DNA from: an uncultured Bacilli bacterium
GTDB taxonomy: Bacteria > Bacillota_I > Bacilli_A > RF39 > UBA660
Assembly: GCA_910576925.1 (NCBI GenBank)
Contig: CAJTKB010000022.1
Coordinates: forward strand, 1 to 24,219
DNA length: 24,219 nt
Direction: 5' to 3'
A program made the position numbers and the translations under genes. This document shows positions 23,479-24,219 of this stretch, piece by piece (positions within the stretch are counted from its first letter, which is position 1; each line of letters opens with the position of its first letter). The notes beneath the pieces were generated by a model. It ran no database searches and was not told where the DNA came from. It saw only the letters and a list, made by a program, of their open reading frames with translations.

Positions 23479-23592
23479 ATGAAAAAAGATTTATTAATCT
23501 AGTTTCTAATACTAATTACCATTTCATTAATAGTTTCTGTAATGATTCCATGTATAAAAATAGTACTCAATCTGCTAAAAATTAAGTACTAA
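23479..23592 (+). pseudogene. Small membrane-protein ORF with an in-frame TAG (possible remnant)
   Basis: ATGAAAAAAGAT starts MKKDLLI, then a TAG at 23500-23502. The same frame continues as FLILITISLIVSVMIPCIKI... to a TAA at 23590-23592. Together they look like a signal or membrane anchor interrupted at codon 8. The ribosome site (AGTAGG) is weak, and hydrophobic frames arise easily in T-rich DNA. Confidence 0.3.
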
Positions 23593-23696
23593 AACTAATT
23601 TTATGGTAAGTATTCAACTCGCAAAAGTTATGTATTTCTCTTTTTATTATATGCAAGTCTCCTTGATATATTCATAATACTACAAAAAAGACTTTT

Positions 23697-23710
23697 AAAA
23701 AGTTCTCTAT
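23697..23710 (+). repeat. Solitary copy of the IS iteron core
   Basis: AAAAAGTTCTCTAT is identical to the core of the 17997-18014 iteron but lies about 4 kb outside the IS, with no TGTGAA end or second iteron at the expected spacing. Confidence 0.4.
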
Positions 23711-23857
23711 GTAAAAGTTAGAGTAGTTTAAACAAATTCGTAAATGGTGCTGTTGTCATAGTTATCTACAACTTTCCCACAACAATTGATATAAGAATCA
23801 ATCACTAAATATAGTTAAACAGATAAAGACAAAAGTAGTAACTCTTTTTCGTTTTAT

Positions 23858-23886
23858 TTATGTAAAAATATAAGACATACTATAAT
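23858..23886 (+). promoter_or_regulatory. Candidate promoter of the terminal small gene
   Basis: A perfect TATAAT (23881-23886) with a poor -35 (TTATGT) 17 bp upstream. It lies 31 bp before the chosen start. Confidence 0.5.
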
Positions 23887-23917
23887 ATAATTTAAGACAT
23901 TAATTATGGAGGAGAAA

Positions 23918-24211
23918 ATGCAAAAAATTGAAAGTATTATAGAACAAATAAAACAAGGAATAAAACGACAAGAAATGTTTATTGCTAGAGAAAATCCAGA
24001 AACAGAAGAAGGTCTTAAAAATATTGAATTTTATAGATGTAAAATGGCAGAATTAGAATATCGTATTAAAGAATTAGAAGAAAAGAAAAAAGGTAATTCA
24101 TCTATTATAACCCCGAAATATGGTGATGGCAAGTACGCTTCTGATAGTTATAAAGAAACTTTTGATATACTGAACTGCAAAAGTAAATGCAACCCTAAAA
24201 AGACTATATAG
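23918..24211 (+). CDS. Small coiled-coil protein of unknown function
   Basis: No family is recognised. The protein (97 residues from the ATG at 23918) is a long amphipathic helix pair. Heptad-like MQKIESIIEQIKQGIKRQEMF leads to a turn at ARENPETEEGL, and then KNIEFYRCKMAELEYRIKELEEKKK follows. A short tail has three cysteines (one before it, two in LNCKSKCNP). The open frame begins at an ATG at 23906, but its next codons are GAGGAG, which is the ribosome site for the internal ATG. A TATAAT promoter lies 31 bp upstream. An ACTGCAA/TTGCAGT repeat (24174-24180 with 24212-24218) spans the stop and may be the start of a terminator cut by the window edge. There is no signal peptide or membrane segment. 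Confidence 0.7.
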   Translation: MQKIESIIEQIKQGIKRQEMFIARENPETEEGLKNIEFYRCKMAELEYRIKELEEKKKGNSSIITPKYGDGKYASDSYKETFDILNCKSKCNPKKTI

Positions 24212-24219
24212 TTGCAGTA

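Larger units (their letters stand above)
23217..23905. other. 689-bp gene-poor region between divergent genes
   Basis: There is no convincing intact gene. It holds the upstream region of the ABC operon and a TATAAT on the - strand at 23229-23234. A 6-bp hairpin ACTCTC-AAAAAA-GAGAGT lies near 23450-23467. It also has a broken small ORF (23479-23592), a lone copy of the IS iteron (23697-23710) and the promoter of the last gene. The rest is AT-rich with scattered stops. Confidence 0.6.

Noticed and set aside
23759..23768. DnaA-box-like TTATCTACA
   Set aside because: It is a single copy with one mismatch and no cluster or dnaA/dnaN genes nearby, so it is not evidence of an origin.
1..24219. CRISPR arrays, tRNA or rRNA genes
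   Set aside because: No regularly spaced repeats and no cloverleaf or rRNA-like sequences were seen; the short repeats present belong to the IS ends.

Overview
The window is AT-rich DNA from a low-GC, Gram-positive-related bacterium. It uses the standard code: TGG encodes Trp, and a TGA stop overlaps an ATG in the ABC transporter pair. Strong AGGAGG-type ribosome sites, sigma-A promoters and a CIRCE heat-shock operator are visible. The gene set is bile salt hydrolase, phosphoketolase, Pta, HelD, CotJ proteins and a prepilin/FGE-like surface protein. It suggests a gut-dwelling member of the Bacillota/Mycoplasmatota, such as an uncultured RF39- or Erysipelotrichales-like lineage. That placement is inference; no rRNA gene is present.

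Left part (1-5100, + strand): the 3' end of a surface-type protein with a lectin/FGE-like C-terminus, a phosphohexomutase, and a HelD-type RNA polymerase-recycling helicase. The middle (5096-11233, - strand) holds a 1235-residue protein that I read as a catalytically eroded relative of the GH94 half of cyclic beta-1,2-glucan synthases. It is followed by an Hsp20 under a textbook CIRCE/sigma-A promoter, phosphotransacetylase and a methyltransferase-like protein. Divergent from these, on the + strand (11387-17780), are phosphoketolase, a Na+/Ca2+ exchanger, a CotJA-CotJB fusion with CotJC (Mn catalase), a 56-residue unknown protein, an XRE regulator with a palindromic operator candidate, and a bile salt hydrolase. 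Phosphoketolase and Pta together form a route from sugar phosphates through acetyl-phosphate to acetyl-CoA.

Right part (17781-24219) is the accessory region. A complete IS1202-family (ISNCY) element of 1794 bp at 17907-19700 lies inside the 3' end of a radical SAM gene. It is flanked by a 26-bp target duplication (17881-17906 and 19701-19726). Each end carries three transposase-binding-like iterons with nearly mirror-image spacing. The transposase Shine-Dalgarno sits in a hairpin. The noncoding tail contains what looks like a self-contained small RNA gene (promoter, 11-bp hairpin, intrinsic terminator at about 18024-18142) pointing against the transposase. The insertion replaced the last residues of the radical SAM protein, and its native 3' end is still readable at 17818-17880. 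Beyond lie an HD-domain hydrolase co-transcribed with the radical SAM gene, an ABC-2 export pair, a gene-poor stretch with a broken small membrane ORF, and a small coiled-coil protein.

Several start codons were moved from the longest open frame because the longer frame would place the ribosome-binding site inside the gene or leave the start without one: hsp20 (9283), the methyltransferase-like gene (11233), the XRE gene (16309), the ABC ATPase (23216) and the last gene (23918).
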